DNA of 64,000 nt from Novosphingobium sp. JCM 18896 (lineage in GTDB: Bacteria; Pseudomonadota; Alphaproteobacteria; Sphingomonadales; Sphingomonadaceae): assembly GCF_025938095.1 (NCBI RefSeq), contig NZ_JAPCZF010000001.1:62001-126000 (forward strand), read 5' to 3'. This document shows positions 16,575 to 23,959 of the stretch, one piece after another. The notes below the pieces were generated by a model. That model searched no databases and was not told the origin of the DNA. It saw only the letters and a program-made list of their open reading frames with translations. Each line of letters begins with the position of its first letter. Within the stretch, counting starts at the first letter, position 1. A program made the translations under genes and the position numbers.

Positions 16575-18995
16575 GTGCCTTCAGCTTTCGTGCGCAATGT
16601 CCTGGCGCTCGCCTGCGCGGCCCTGGCCGTCGGCGGTTGCCACCGCGCGGCCCAGCCGATCGAGGAAGCCATGGTTGCCAACGGCGACGAATGGCCGAGC
16701 TGGGGCCGCACCGGCCACGAGACCCACTATTCGCCGCTCGACGAGATCGATGCCGACAACGTCGCCGATCTCAAGCTCGCCTGGCACTTCGATCTCGAGC
16801 CCGGCTATACCCCGACGACGCCGCTGATGGCCGAAGGCAAGGTCTTCATCACCACCGGCCACTCGCTGATCCGCGCGCTCGACGCGGTCAGCGGCAAGGA
16901 GCTGTGGCAGTACGACGCCGGCACCCGCGCTCGCGCGACGTCTCCGCTCGACATGTCCTGGGGCAACAAGGGCATCGCCTATTCGGAAGGCCGCGTGTTC
17001 CTCGGCACGAGCGATGGCTATGTCGTCGCACTCGATGCCAAGACCGGCAAGGAAGCCTGGAAGGTGCAGGACTTCCCGACGGACGACCTGCGCACGATGA
17101 ACGGCGCGCCGCGTGTGTTCGGTGGCAAGGTCATCATCGGTCACGGCGGCGCCGACATCAGCGCGATCGACGGCTACGTCTCGGCCTATGACGCGAAGAC
17201 CGGCAAGCTCGCCTGGCGTTTCTATACCGTGCCGACCGATCACATGGATGCGGCAAACCGCAAGGCACAGGAGGTCATGCGCCCGACCTGGCCCAGTGGC
17301 TGGAAGAACCCCGACGGCACGCGTCGCGGCGGTGGCGGTACGATGTGGAACGCGTTCAGCTACGACCCCGAGCTGAACCTGATCTTCCTCGGCGTCGGCA
17401 ACGGCTATCCGTATAATCAGAACCTGCGCAGCCCCGGTGGCGGCGACAACCTGTTCCTGTCCTCGGTCGTCGCGGTCAATGCAACCACGGGCGAATATGT
17501 CTGGCACTATCAGGTCTGCCCGGCCGAGCAGTGGGACTGCACCGCCACGACCGACATGACCCTGGCCGAGCTCGAGATCGACGGCAAGCCGCGCAAGGTG
17601 CTGATGCAGGCGCCGAAGAACGGCTTCTTCTACGTGCTCGATCGCAAGACCGGCCAGTTCATCTCGGCCGAGAAGATCGCCAAGGTCACCTGGGCCGATC
17701 ACATCGACCAGAAGACCGGCCGCCCGGTCGAGAACCCCGGCATTCGCTATCAGGGCAAGCCGGGCCTGTTCGAGATGTGGCCGGGGCCGACGGGCGCCCA
17801 CTCGTGGCAGCCGCAGGCCTACAGCCCGCAGACCGGCCTGGTCTACATCCCGGTGATCGAGCAGGGCGCTGTGATCGGCGATATGGCGCCTGGCGAGAAG
17901 GGACTCTCGGCGGGCATGGGCGTGACGCTGTTGCCCGAAGCGGGGCTCAAGGAAGGCGCCCATGCCTGGCTGCGCGCCTGGAACCCGGTGACGCAGAAGC
18001 TCGCCTGGCAGAAGGAACTGCCGGGCTCGTGGCCGGCGGGCGTGATGACCAGCGCCGGCGGGCTGGTGTTCCAGGGCCGCATGGACGGCAAGTTCGTTGC
18101 CTATGACGCTAAGACGGGCGCCGAGGTCTGGTCGTACGACGTCCAGGCGCCGATCGTCGGTGCGCCGATCACCTATCGCATGAACGGCAAGCAGTACGTC
18201 ACCGTCATCACCGGTGCGGGCGGGCAGGGCGCCGGTATGCAGAGCCTCGGCAACCAGGAGCTGAACACCGACTATCGCCTGCCGCGCCGCGTGCTCACGT
18301 TCGCGCTGGGAGGCACCGATGCGCTGCCCAAGCTGGACTGGCCGGAGCCGACGCCGCCTGCGGATCCGGACTTCAAGCCCGATACGGCGCGGGCGCAGGC
18401 GGGTGCGATCCTGTTCGGCACGCGCGCTTGCCTGGTCTGCCACGGGTGGAACGCGGTCGCTTCGGGTGCGGCACCCGACCTGCGCCTCTCGCCGGTGATC
18501 CTGGACGCGGCCGCCTTCCGCACGATCGTCAAGGACGGCGGACTCAAACTCAACGGCATGCCGCAGTTCCCCGGCTTCTCCGATCAGGAGCTCGAAACGC
18601 TGCGCTTCTTCCTGCGGACGCGCGCCAGCACGTTCAAGGCCGAGCGCGAGGCGATGATCGCCAAGCGCGCGGCGGCGGGCGGCTCGAACGCCAAGGCGGC
18701 CGACTATGCGGGCAAGTGGAACATCGTGGTCCAGTCGCCCGTGGGTGAGACCCCCGCGGTGATCGAGCTCACCGCCAATGGCGATGCGCTGCGCGGCAAG
18801 GTCTCGGCCGAGCAGGGCACCGTCGAGGTCAGCGGCAAGGTCGAGAATGGCCGCGCGACCTTCTCGGGCAAGGCCAGCATGCCGATGCCGATCACGGTCG
18901 GCTACGACCTCACCTTGAAGAACGGAAAGCTGATCGGGGAGAGCTCCAACGGGCCTTTCGGCACCTTCCCGGTGACGGGCACTAAAGCCCCTTGA
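16575..18995 (+). CDS. PQQ-dependent quinohemoprotein dehydrogenase with extra C-terminal domain
   Basis: An 806-residue periplasmic dehydrogenase. GTG 16575 is chosen because AGGGGGA precedes it at normal spacing; the frame opens at GTG 16539. The N-terminus has a lipoprotein-like signal (LAVGGC). An eight-bladed PQQ propeller follows, with blade motifs such as AKTGKEAW and AKTGKLAW, the metal-site GNGYPYN, and WDCTAT holding the catalytic Asp. The CLVCH heme-c motif is near residues 619-623. About 100 further residues form a beta-rich appendix absent from typical type II alcohol dehydrogenases. The vicinal Cys-Cys pair of that family is missing. It probably oxidises an alcohol and passes electrons to a cytochrome or ubiquinone. 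Confidence 0.88.
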   Translation: MPSAFVRNVLALACAALAVGGCHRAAQPIEEAMVANGDEWPSWGRTGHETHYSPLDEIDADNVADLKLAWHFDLEPGYTPTTPLMAEGKVFITTGHSLIRALDAVSGKELWQYDAGTRARATSPLDMSWGNKGIAYSEGRVFLGTSDGYVVALDAKTGKEAWKVQDFPTDDLRTMNGAPRVFGGKVIIGHGGADISAIDGYVSAYDAKTGKLAWRFYTVPTDHMDAANRKAQEVMRPTWPSGWKNPDGTRRGGGGTMWNAFSYDPELNLIFLGVGNGYPYNQNLRSPGGGDNLFLSSVVAVNATTGEYVWHYQVCPAEQWDCTATTDMTLAELEIDGKPRKVLMQAPKNGFFYVLDRKTGQFISAEKIAKVTWADHIDQKTGRPVENPGIRYQGKPGLFEMWPGPTGAHSWQPQAYSPQTGLVYIPVIEQGAVIGDMAPGEKGLSAGMGVTLLPEAGLKEGAHAWLRAWNPVTQKLAWQKELPGSWPAGVMTSAGGLVFQGRMDGKFVAYDAKTGAEVWSYDVQAPIVGAPITYRMNGKQYVTVITGAGGQGAGMQSLGNQELNTDYRLPRRVLTFALGGTDALPKLDWPEPTPPADPDFKPDTARAQAGAILFGTRACLVCHGWNAVASGAAPDLRLSPVILDAAAFRTIVKDGGLKLNGMPQFPGFSDQELETLRFFLRTRASTFKAEREAMIAKRAAAGGSNAKAADYAGKWNIVVQSPVGETPAVIELTANGDALRGKVSAEQGTVEVSGKVENGRATFSGKASMPMPITVGYDLTLKNGKLIGESSNGPFGTFPVTGTKAP

Positions 18996-19382
18996 ACCGG
19001 CCTTTCCGGCGGTAGATTCATCGCTCGCGCGTGACCCGCGCGAGCGATTTTTCGTGCCTTAGACCAAGGTCGTAGCATCCGCTTGGTTTCGGGCTAGTAT
19101 TTTCCCGAGGGTTTTGTCATCAAACGACAACCATGTGTCGCGGAATGCGAAGCAGGCGGGGCATGGTTAATGTAGGGGACCAGCAAGCCCGGGCCGAAGC
19201 TCGGACGGCTTCCAGCATGCGAGGTGCGCTCGAATGTTGATAACGTTTTGTCTTGTGGTGCTTTTTATCGGTTCACATGAGGTGCGACGTGTCGGACTGC
19301 GGTCCATGACTGGAAGTTTCGCTGGATTGCCACGCCCCTCGCAGGGCTGACGCCGTCCCCGATCACGCTAGTTCGAGAAGAT
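18996..19382. other. non-coding stretch between the PQQ dehydrogenase and the LuxR-type regulator
   Basis: These 387 bases hold a strong terminator (19020-19052) and then about 330 bases without a credible gene. An inverted repeat ACCAAG (19063-19068) / CTTGGT (19082-19087) and TTGTC/GACAA around 19114-19130 are visible and may belong to the regulator's promoter. Nothing else is recognised. Confidence 0.5.
19020..19052 (+). terminator. rho-independent terminator of the PQQ dehydrogenase gene
   Basis: A perfect 12-base-pair stem, ATCGCTCGCGCG (19020-19031) with CGCGCGAGCGAT (19037-19048), has a five-base loop and is followed by TTTT. It lies 24 bases after the stop. Confidence 0.9.
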
Positions 19383-20018
19383 GTGAACCAAACGATGTAC
19401 GATCTTGTTTTCACTATCGATCAAGACGTGAAGCGTCGCGCTTCGCTTTCCTTCTTCCTGAATAATCACGGCACCTTTGCGGAGCCGTTCGAGACGATCG
19501 ACGAGTTCATCGGCTGCTGGCCGAAGTCGGGCGTCATCCTGATCCATGACGAGGGCAACGCGGTTGCATCGCTGATGCATGAGATCTGCAGCCGCCACAC
19601 CTGGCTGCCCGTCGTTGCCTATTCGGAGAACCCCGATCCGTCGCGGATCGTCGAGGCGGTTCTCGGCGGCGCCATCGGCTATGCCAACTGGCCCGGCTGC
19701 GGCGATGCCCTGCTCGACGCGATCCGCAACGCCGGCACCCGCTCCGGCGCTGCGATCGCCGCTGGCTCGCGCAAGACCATGGCGCTGAGCCGCATCGAGA
19801 AGCTTTCGAAGCGCGAGCGCGAGATCCTGGCCGGCATGGTCGAGGGGCTCAGCAACCGCCTGATCGGCAAGCACCTGTCGATCAGCCCGCGCACGGTCGA
19901 ACTGCACCGCGCCAACCTGCTCAGCAAGATCGGTGCCCGCCACAGCGCCGAGGCCATCCGCCTGGCGATCGAGGCCTCGCTGCCCGCGTTCGAGCCGGTC
20001 GTTCTCGACGCCGCCTGA
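19383..20018 (+). CDS. LuxR/FixJ-type response regulator with degenerate receiver
   Basis: A 211-residue protein. The C-terminal 65 residues are a clear LuxR helix-turn-helix (LSKREREILAGMVEGLSNRL, SPRTVELHRANLLSKIG). The N-terminal 120 residues align with a FixJ-type receiver, but the phosphoacceptor position reads ILIHDE (His followed by Asp), the switch Thr is Ser (VVAYSE), and the conserved Lys-Pro is WPG. Phosphorylation is therefore doubtful. The start is GTG 19383, with GAGAAG at proper spacing; ATG 19395 is the alternative. It follows the PQQ dehydrogenase gene and may regulate it; that is inferred from position only. Confidence 0.82.
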   Translation: MNQTMYDLVFTIDQDVKRRASLSFFLNNHGTFAEPFETIDEFIGCWPKSGVILIHDEGNAVASLMHEICSRHTWLPVVAYSENPDPSRIVEAVLGGAIGYANWPGCGDALLDAIRNAGTRSGAAIAAGSRKTMALSRIEKLSKREREILAGMVEGLSNRLIGKHLSISPRTVELHRANLLSKIGARHSAEAIRLAIEASLPAFEPVVLDAA

Positions 20019-20040
20019 CGCCACCATCCGAACAAACGAA

Positions 20041-20071
20041 AACGGCGGTTCCGCAAGGAGCCGCCGTTTTT
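20041..20071. terminator. bidirectional rho-independent terminator
   Basis: AACGGCGGTTCC (20041-20052) pairs with GGAGCCGCCGTT (20057-20068), one G-T pair, over a GCAA tetraloop. TTTTT follows on the plus strand and AAAA precedes it, so it can work in both directions between the convergent regulator gene and chemotaxis operon. Confidence 0.9.
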
Positions 20072-20209
20072 CTATGCGCTGATGTCGGGGCAGGGGACGT
20101 CGTCCGAAGCATCCCCAGAAATGCCGAGAGCGCAGCCCCGTGACCGGGGCTCCCATGCCGCCCGGTAACGGAGCTGCGCTCATCGTGCGCGATATGTCTG
20201 GTCGCGGGC

Positions 20210-20239
20210 GCCCGGTACGGAGGCAAATACGTACCGGGC
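20210..20239 (-). terminator. hairpin just after the chemotaxis operon
   Basis: GCCCGGTACG (20210-20219) and CGTACCGGGC (20230-20239) pair perfectly, eight bases beyond the stop of the last chemotaxis-operon gene. There is no T-run; it may protect the 3' end or act with the terminator at 20041. A second small hairpin (AGCCCCG/CGGGGCT) lies near 20135-20152. Confidence 0.5.
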
Positions 20240-20247
20240 TCCTCGCG

Positions 20248-20634
20248 TCAGTTCGGTTTGGCTTGCGCTTTGTCCTCGGCTTCGTCGGCCTCACTGCCGA
20301 TCTGCTGCCAAGGCTGCTCCTCGTCCTCGGTCTCTTCGACCGCGAGGAGTTCGTAGAGGCGGGTGCGGAGCACGTCGACGCCGATCGACGACATCGCGCT
20401 GTCCGGGCAGTCCGCCTGGAGGATTGCGGCAAGCGAGCGCTGCTTCTGCGCGATCAGGTCGATCGTCTGCAGCTCTTCCGTGTGGCGCTGGACCACATCG
20501 GCGTTGCCGCAAAGGATCGTCCCCAGCGTCTCGATGTCGAGGCTGAGATCGAGCAGCACGTCAGCGATCGCCCGGATGTGGGGCCCGCTCAGAAGGGGCC
20601 CGCCCGAGGGGGTGGGGACCTCTTCCATCATCAT
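20248..20634 (-). CDS. chemotaxis-operon-associated protein of unknown function
   Basis: A 128-residue protein not recognised as a named family. Residues 15-75 are predicted helical (HIRAIADVLLDLSLDIETLG, VVQRHTEELQTIDLIAQKQR), and the C-terminal third is acidic (VEETEDEEQPWQQ). It has no signal or membrane segment. Its ATG overlaps the cheW stop by four bases (20631-20634), so it is coupled to the chemotaxis operon and is its last gene. The helical N-terminus could form a bundle that binds another chemotaxis protein; a phosphatase or scaffold role is possible but unsupported by a motif. Confidence 0.7.
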   Translation of the reverse strand: MMMEEVPTPSGGPLLSGPHIRAIADVLLDLSLDIETLGTILCGNADVVQRHTEELQTIDLIAQKQRSLAAILQADCPDSAMSSIGVDVLRTRLYELLAVEETEDEEQPWQQIGSEADEAEDKAQAKPN

Positions 20635-21074
20635 GCGGCGTGCGCCAGCTCTTCGGCGTCGGCGTTGAGCGCCTGCAGGTTGAGCACCATGACCATGCGA
20701 TCCTCGATCGCCGACAGGCCTTCGAGGAAGGGCACGACGCCGTCCTGCGACATCGGCGGCGGCGGCTGCAGCGTATCGGCGGCGATCGTGACGATGTCGC
20801 TGACCGAGTCGACGATCAGGCCGCGGGCCTGGCCGGCGTATTGGGTGACGATGATCGCGTGGCGCGGGGTCGCTTCGGTCGCTTCCCAGCCGAGACGCGC
20901 AGCCAGGTCGACCACGGGCAGAACGGTGCCGCGCAGGTTGACCACGCCGGCGACATAGGCCGGGACGCGCGGCAGGCGCGCGGTGGGCGACCAGGCGCGG
21001 ATCTCGCGGATCGCCATGATGTCGATCCCGAAGAGCTGGTCCGCCACCTCGAAGGTGATGAGTTCACGGTGCAT
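20631..21074 (-). CDS. cheW: chemotaxis coupling protein CheW
   Basis: A 147-residue single CheW domain (ITFEVADQLFGIDIMAIREI, VPAYVAGVVNLRGTVLPVVD, GLIVDSVSDIV), the SH3-like pair that couples receptors to CheA. The length is normal for CheW. The start is ATG 21074, 21 bases after the cheY stop, within the operon running from 27989 to 20248. It acts in the cytoplasmic receptor array. Confidence 0.95.
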   Translation of the reverse strand: MHRELITFEVADQLFGIDIMAIREIRAWSPTARLPRVPAYVAGVVNLRGTVLPVVDLAARLGWEATEATPRHAIIVTQYAGQARGLIVDSVSDIVTIAADTLQPPPPMSQDGVVPFLEGLSAIEDRMVMVLNLQALNADAEELAHAA

Positions 21075-21094
21075 GGGTCTGTAATCCTCTAGGA

Positions 21095-21466
21095 TCAGTG
21101 AGAGACGCGGCGAACCGCCGCGATGAGCTTCTCGGTGTCGAACGGCTTGACGATCCAGCCGGTCGCGCCGGCCTGGCGGGCGCGAGCCTTCTTCTCGTCC
21201 GAGCTTTCGGTCGTCAGCACCAGGATCGGCCGGTCGCGATGGCGGCTGCCACCACGCAGGCGTTCGATCAGGCCGAAGCCGTCGAGCCGCGGCATGTTGA
21301 TGTCGGTGATGACGACATCAGCCTCGTTGCTCGCAAGCCATTCAAGGGCCTCGATGCCATCTTCAGCCTGCACCACGTCGAAGCCGTTGGTGCTGAGCGC
21401 ATGGTTCAACAGCGCACGCATCGATGCGCTGTCGTCTACCGTAAGTACCCGCGTTGTATCGGTCAT
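21095..21466 (-). CDS. cheY: chemotaxis response regulator CheY
   Basis: A 123-residue single receiver domain. The acidic pair is Asp11-Asp12, the phosphoacceptor Asp55 (VITDINMP), the switch Thr85/86 and the conserved Lys107 (VKPF). ATG 21466 (MTDTTRVLTVDD) is the start; the open frame upstream overlaps cheD and is not protein-like. CheA phosphorylates it, and the phospho form acts on the flagellar switch. It lies between cheD and cheW. Confidence 0.95.
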   Translation of the reverse strand: MTDTTRVLTVDDSASMRALLNHALSTNGFDVVQAEDGIEALEWLASNEADVVITDINMPRLDGFGLIERLRGGSRHRDRPILVLTTESSDEKKARARQAGATGWIVKPFDTEKLIAAVRRVSH

Positions 21467-21488
21467 GGGATTTGCCTCGTATAATCCT

Positions 21489-22055
21489 TTAAAACAGTTC
21501 GACGTCACCGGAGGAGACCTGCGGCCGCGCGACCGGTCTCTCTGGCGGCGCCATCTGAGCGTCCACGTTACGGCAGCGGACCTGGCCCAGAGCGGGTCGG
21601 AAATCGACACGCCGGGCAAAGCTGCCGCCAAGATCGAAGCGCATCAGCGGTATGCGCTCGTTCTCGAGGAATGAGCGGGCGAAGTCGGCATTCGCGCTGC
21701 CGATCGCCTTCATTCCGGTACGCAGGTTGGCGCCACCGTAGAGGTGGGCCTTCATGCGACTCTTCAAGGCTCCCCAGGCCAACATGTCGTTGATCAGCAT
21801 TTCCATGAGGTAAACGCCGTAATGGACGTCGACCGCATCGGTGCCGCGACTGGAGGGAGGCTCGGCCAAGAGGAAGTGGTTCATGCCACCAACCCCGGCA
21901 ATCGGATCGACCAGGCAGGCCGCGACGCAGCTGCCCAGGACGGTGTTGAGTTCGACGCGGGGGTCGGTGCTGACGCGCACCTCACCCTGCATGACCGTGA
22001 CGCGGATCGCGTCTGTCGGCCCTCTCGGCTTGTCTATGGGGCTCATGGCACTCAT
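21489..22055 (-). CDS. cheD: chemoreceptor glutamine deamidase CheD
   Basis: A 188-residue protein with the CheD catalytic layout: Cys43 in LGSCVAACL and His in GMNHFLL near residue 60. CheD deamidates receptor glutamines and in some bacteria binds CheC or CheY-P; no cheC is present here. ATG 22055 lies three bases after the cheB stop; an ATG three codons later is an alternative. The C-terminal 25 residues are Pro/Val/Arg-rich and probably disordered. Confidence 0.92.
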   Translation of the reverse strand: MSAMSPIDKPRGPTDAIRVTVMQGEVRVSTDPRVELNTVLGSCVAACLVDPIAGVGGMNHFLLAEPPSSRGTDAVDVHYGVYLMEMLINDMLAWGALKSRMKAHLYGGANLRTGMKAIGSANADFARSFLENERIPLMRFDLGGSFARRVDFRPALGQVRCRNVDAQMAPPERPVARPQVSSGDVELF

Positions 22056-22058
22056 TTT

Positions 22059-23093
22059 TTATGCGGCCTTCCCGAGAGCGTAGGTCGCGATTTCGCCGAT
22101 CGGCGCGATCACGCCGGCGGCGCCGAGCGAGATCGCCGCGCGCGGCATGCCGAAGACGGTGCAGGTGGCTTCGTCCTGCGCGATCGTCGCCGCGCCGGCC
22201 TGCGACATGGCGAGCAGACCGCGCGCGCCGTCGCTGCCCATGCCGGTCAGCAGCGCGCCGACCGCGCGGGCGCCGACGGTCTGGGCGACCGAGCCGAACA
22301 GCATGTCGACCGAGGGCAGGTGGCCCGAGACCGGATTGCCCGGACGCAGGCGTGCGTAATACTTGCCGGCGGTGCCGCCGACGGTGAGGTGACGATCGTC
22401 GCCCGGGGCCAGATAGCAGTGACCCGGCTTGAGCGGCATGTCGGGCTCGGCCAGCATCACCGTCGCCGGCGAGCTGATGTCCAGCGTCTTGGCGATCGCC
22501 GGGGCAAAGCGCGGGTTGACGTGCTGAACGATCACGGTCGGCGGACAGTCGGCCGGGAAGTTGGCGAGCACCGTCTGCAGCGCTTCGACACCGCCGGTCG
22601 ACGAACCGATGGCGATGAGGTCCGGGCGGTGCGCACGGATCGCGTTGTTGGTGCGCGCGGCAACCGGGGCGGGAGCGCTCGCCCCACCGCGGTTGAACTG
22701 GACCTGCGCCGCCTGGCGGATCATGTCGCCCAGCTTGGTGCGGGCACCGGTGCGCAGCGCGGCGTCGAGATCGGCCTTGGCATAGCAGTCGATCGCGCCG
22801 AGCGTCAGCGCGCGGGCGGTGGTTTCCGCACCCTGCTGGGTCGAACCCGAGACGATGATCACCGGCGTCGGGCGCAGGGTCATGATCTTCTCAAGGAAGT
22901 CGAGCCCGTTCATGCCCGGCATTTCGATGTCGAGCGTGACGACGTCGGGGTTGTGGACCTTCATCAGCTCGCGGCCCTCGGCGGCATTGCCCGCCGCGCC
23001 CACGACCTGGATGTCGGGCTCGGCCGAAAGGCACGCCGCGAGAATCGCGCGCATGGTGGCGGAATCGTCAACAATAAGAACCCGGATCGTCAT
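22059..23093 (-). CDS. cheB: chemotaxis methylesterase CheB
   Basis: A 344-residue protein: receiver (1-120, phosphoacceptor Asp55 in VVTLDIEMPG), linker (125-155) and methylesterase domain with the full triad Ser165 (GSSTGG), His191 (VIVQHVN) and Asp288 (GMGSDG). It removes methyl groups from, and deamidates, receptor glutamates. ATG 23093 overlaps the cheR stop by four bases; the longer open frame upstream is a cheR shadow. Contrast the second CheB at 28206, which lacks the histidine. Confidence 0.95.
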   Translation of the reverse strand: MTIRVLIVDDSATMRAILAACLSAEPDIQVVGAAGNAAEGRELMKVHNPDVVTLDIEMPGMNGLDFLEKIMTLRPTPVIIVSGSTQQGAETTARALTLGAIDCYAKADLDAALRTGARTKLGDMIRQAAQVQFNRGGASAPAPVAARTNNAIRAHRPDLIAIGSSTGGVEALQTVLANFPADCPPTVIVQHVNPRFAPAIAKTLDISSPATVMLAEPDMPLKPGHCYLAPGDDRHLTVGGTAGKYYARLRPGNPVSGHLPSVDMLFGSVAQTVGARAVGALLTGMGSDGARGLLAMSQAGAATIAQDEATCTVFGMPRAAISLGAAGVIAPIGEIATYALGKAA

Positions 23094-23959
23094 GCCGCGC
23101 TTCTCTGATAGATGGTGGGACCGACTGGCTGGAGCTGCGCGGCGGCGGGACCCGTGACGCGCTCGCTGTGGCCGATGTAGAGAAAACCGCCAGGAACCAG
23201 CGCTTCCGCGAAGCGGGAGATCAGCCGTTCCTTGGTCGGGGTATCGAAATAGATCATCACGTTCCGGCAGAAGATCACGTCGAACTGCCCCTTCATCGGC
23301 CATTGGCCGTGAAGGTTGAGCGTGCGGAAGCGCACGAGACCGCGCGCCGTGTCGTCGAGCGTCGCCATGCCGCCCGCCACCTTGGTCCAGGGCTGGCGAA
23401 GCTGCGCCGGGACGGCCTCGATGTCCTCGACCGGATAGGTCGCGGCCGATGCCTTCTTGAGCGCGTGCTGGGCGATGTCGCTGGCCAGGAAGCGGATGTC
23501 CGAACCGGCGATGCGACGGCCCGTGGCCTTGTCCTCGCCGAGCAGGGTCATCACGATCGACCAGGTCTCTTCGCCGCTCGAACAGCCGGCCGACCACAGA
23601 CGGGCAGGCTGACCGGACTGCACCTGATTGAGCAGCTTGGGGCGCGTGGTCTGCGCGAAGTGCTCGAAGTGGTGCGGCTCGCGATAGAAGAACGTGTGGT
23701 TCGTCGTCAGCGCGCCAATCGCACGGGTCTGTTCGGCCGGGTTGTTCCGGATGTGATCGATATAGGCCGCGAAGGTGCCACAGCCCGATTCCCGGACCAG
23801 CGGCGCCCAGCGCGAGTAGACCAGCATCGCCTTGCCGGCTTCGAGCACGATGCCCGCGCTCGAATAGGCCAGTTCCGAAACGGTCTTGAAGTCGGCGGTG
23901 CTGTAGATGTCGGGGCTGATCCCCGGCATCGGCTCTGCCGTGGCTGCGGCGAGGCTCAT
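23090..23959 (-). CDS. cheR: chemotaxis methyltransferase CheR
   Basis: A 289-residue SAM-dependent methyltransferase that methylates receptor glutamates. Features are a helical N-domain, TTNHTFFYREPHHFE before the SAM site, LWSAGCSSGEETWSI as the SAM-binding loop, and FCRNVMIYFD. It lies between cheA and cheB with ATGA overlaps on both sides. The neighbouring MCP ends in DWAEF, which fits the WxxF pentapeptide that tethers CheR. Confidence 0.95.
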   Translation of the reverse strand: MSLAAATAEPMPGISPDIYSTADFKTVSELAYSSAGIVLEAGKAMLVYSRWAPLVRESGCGTFAAYIDHIRNNPAEQTRAIGALTTNHTFFYREPHHFEHFAQTTRPKLLNQVQSGQPARLWSAGCSSGEETWSIVMTLLGEDKATGRRIAGSDIRFLASDIAQHALKKASAATYPVEDIEAVPAQLRQPWTKVAGGMATLDDTARGLVRFRTLNLHGQWPMKGQFDVIFCRNVMIYFDTPTKERLISRFAEALVPGGFLYIGHSERVTGPAAAQLQPVGPTIYQRSAA

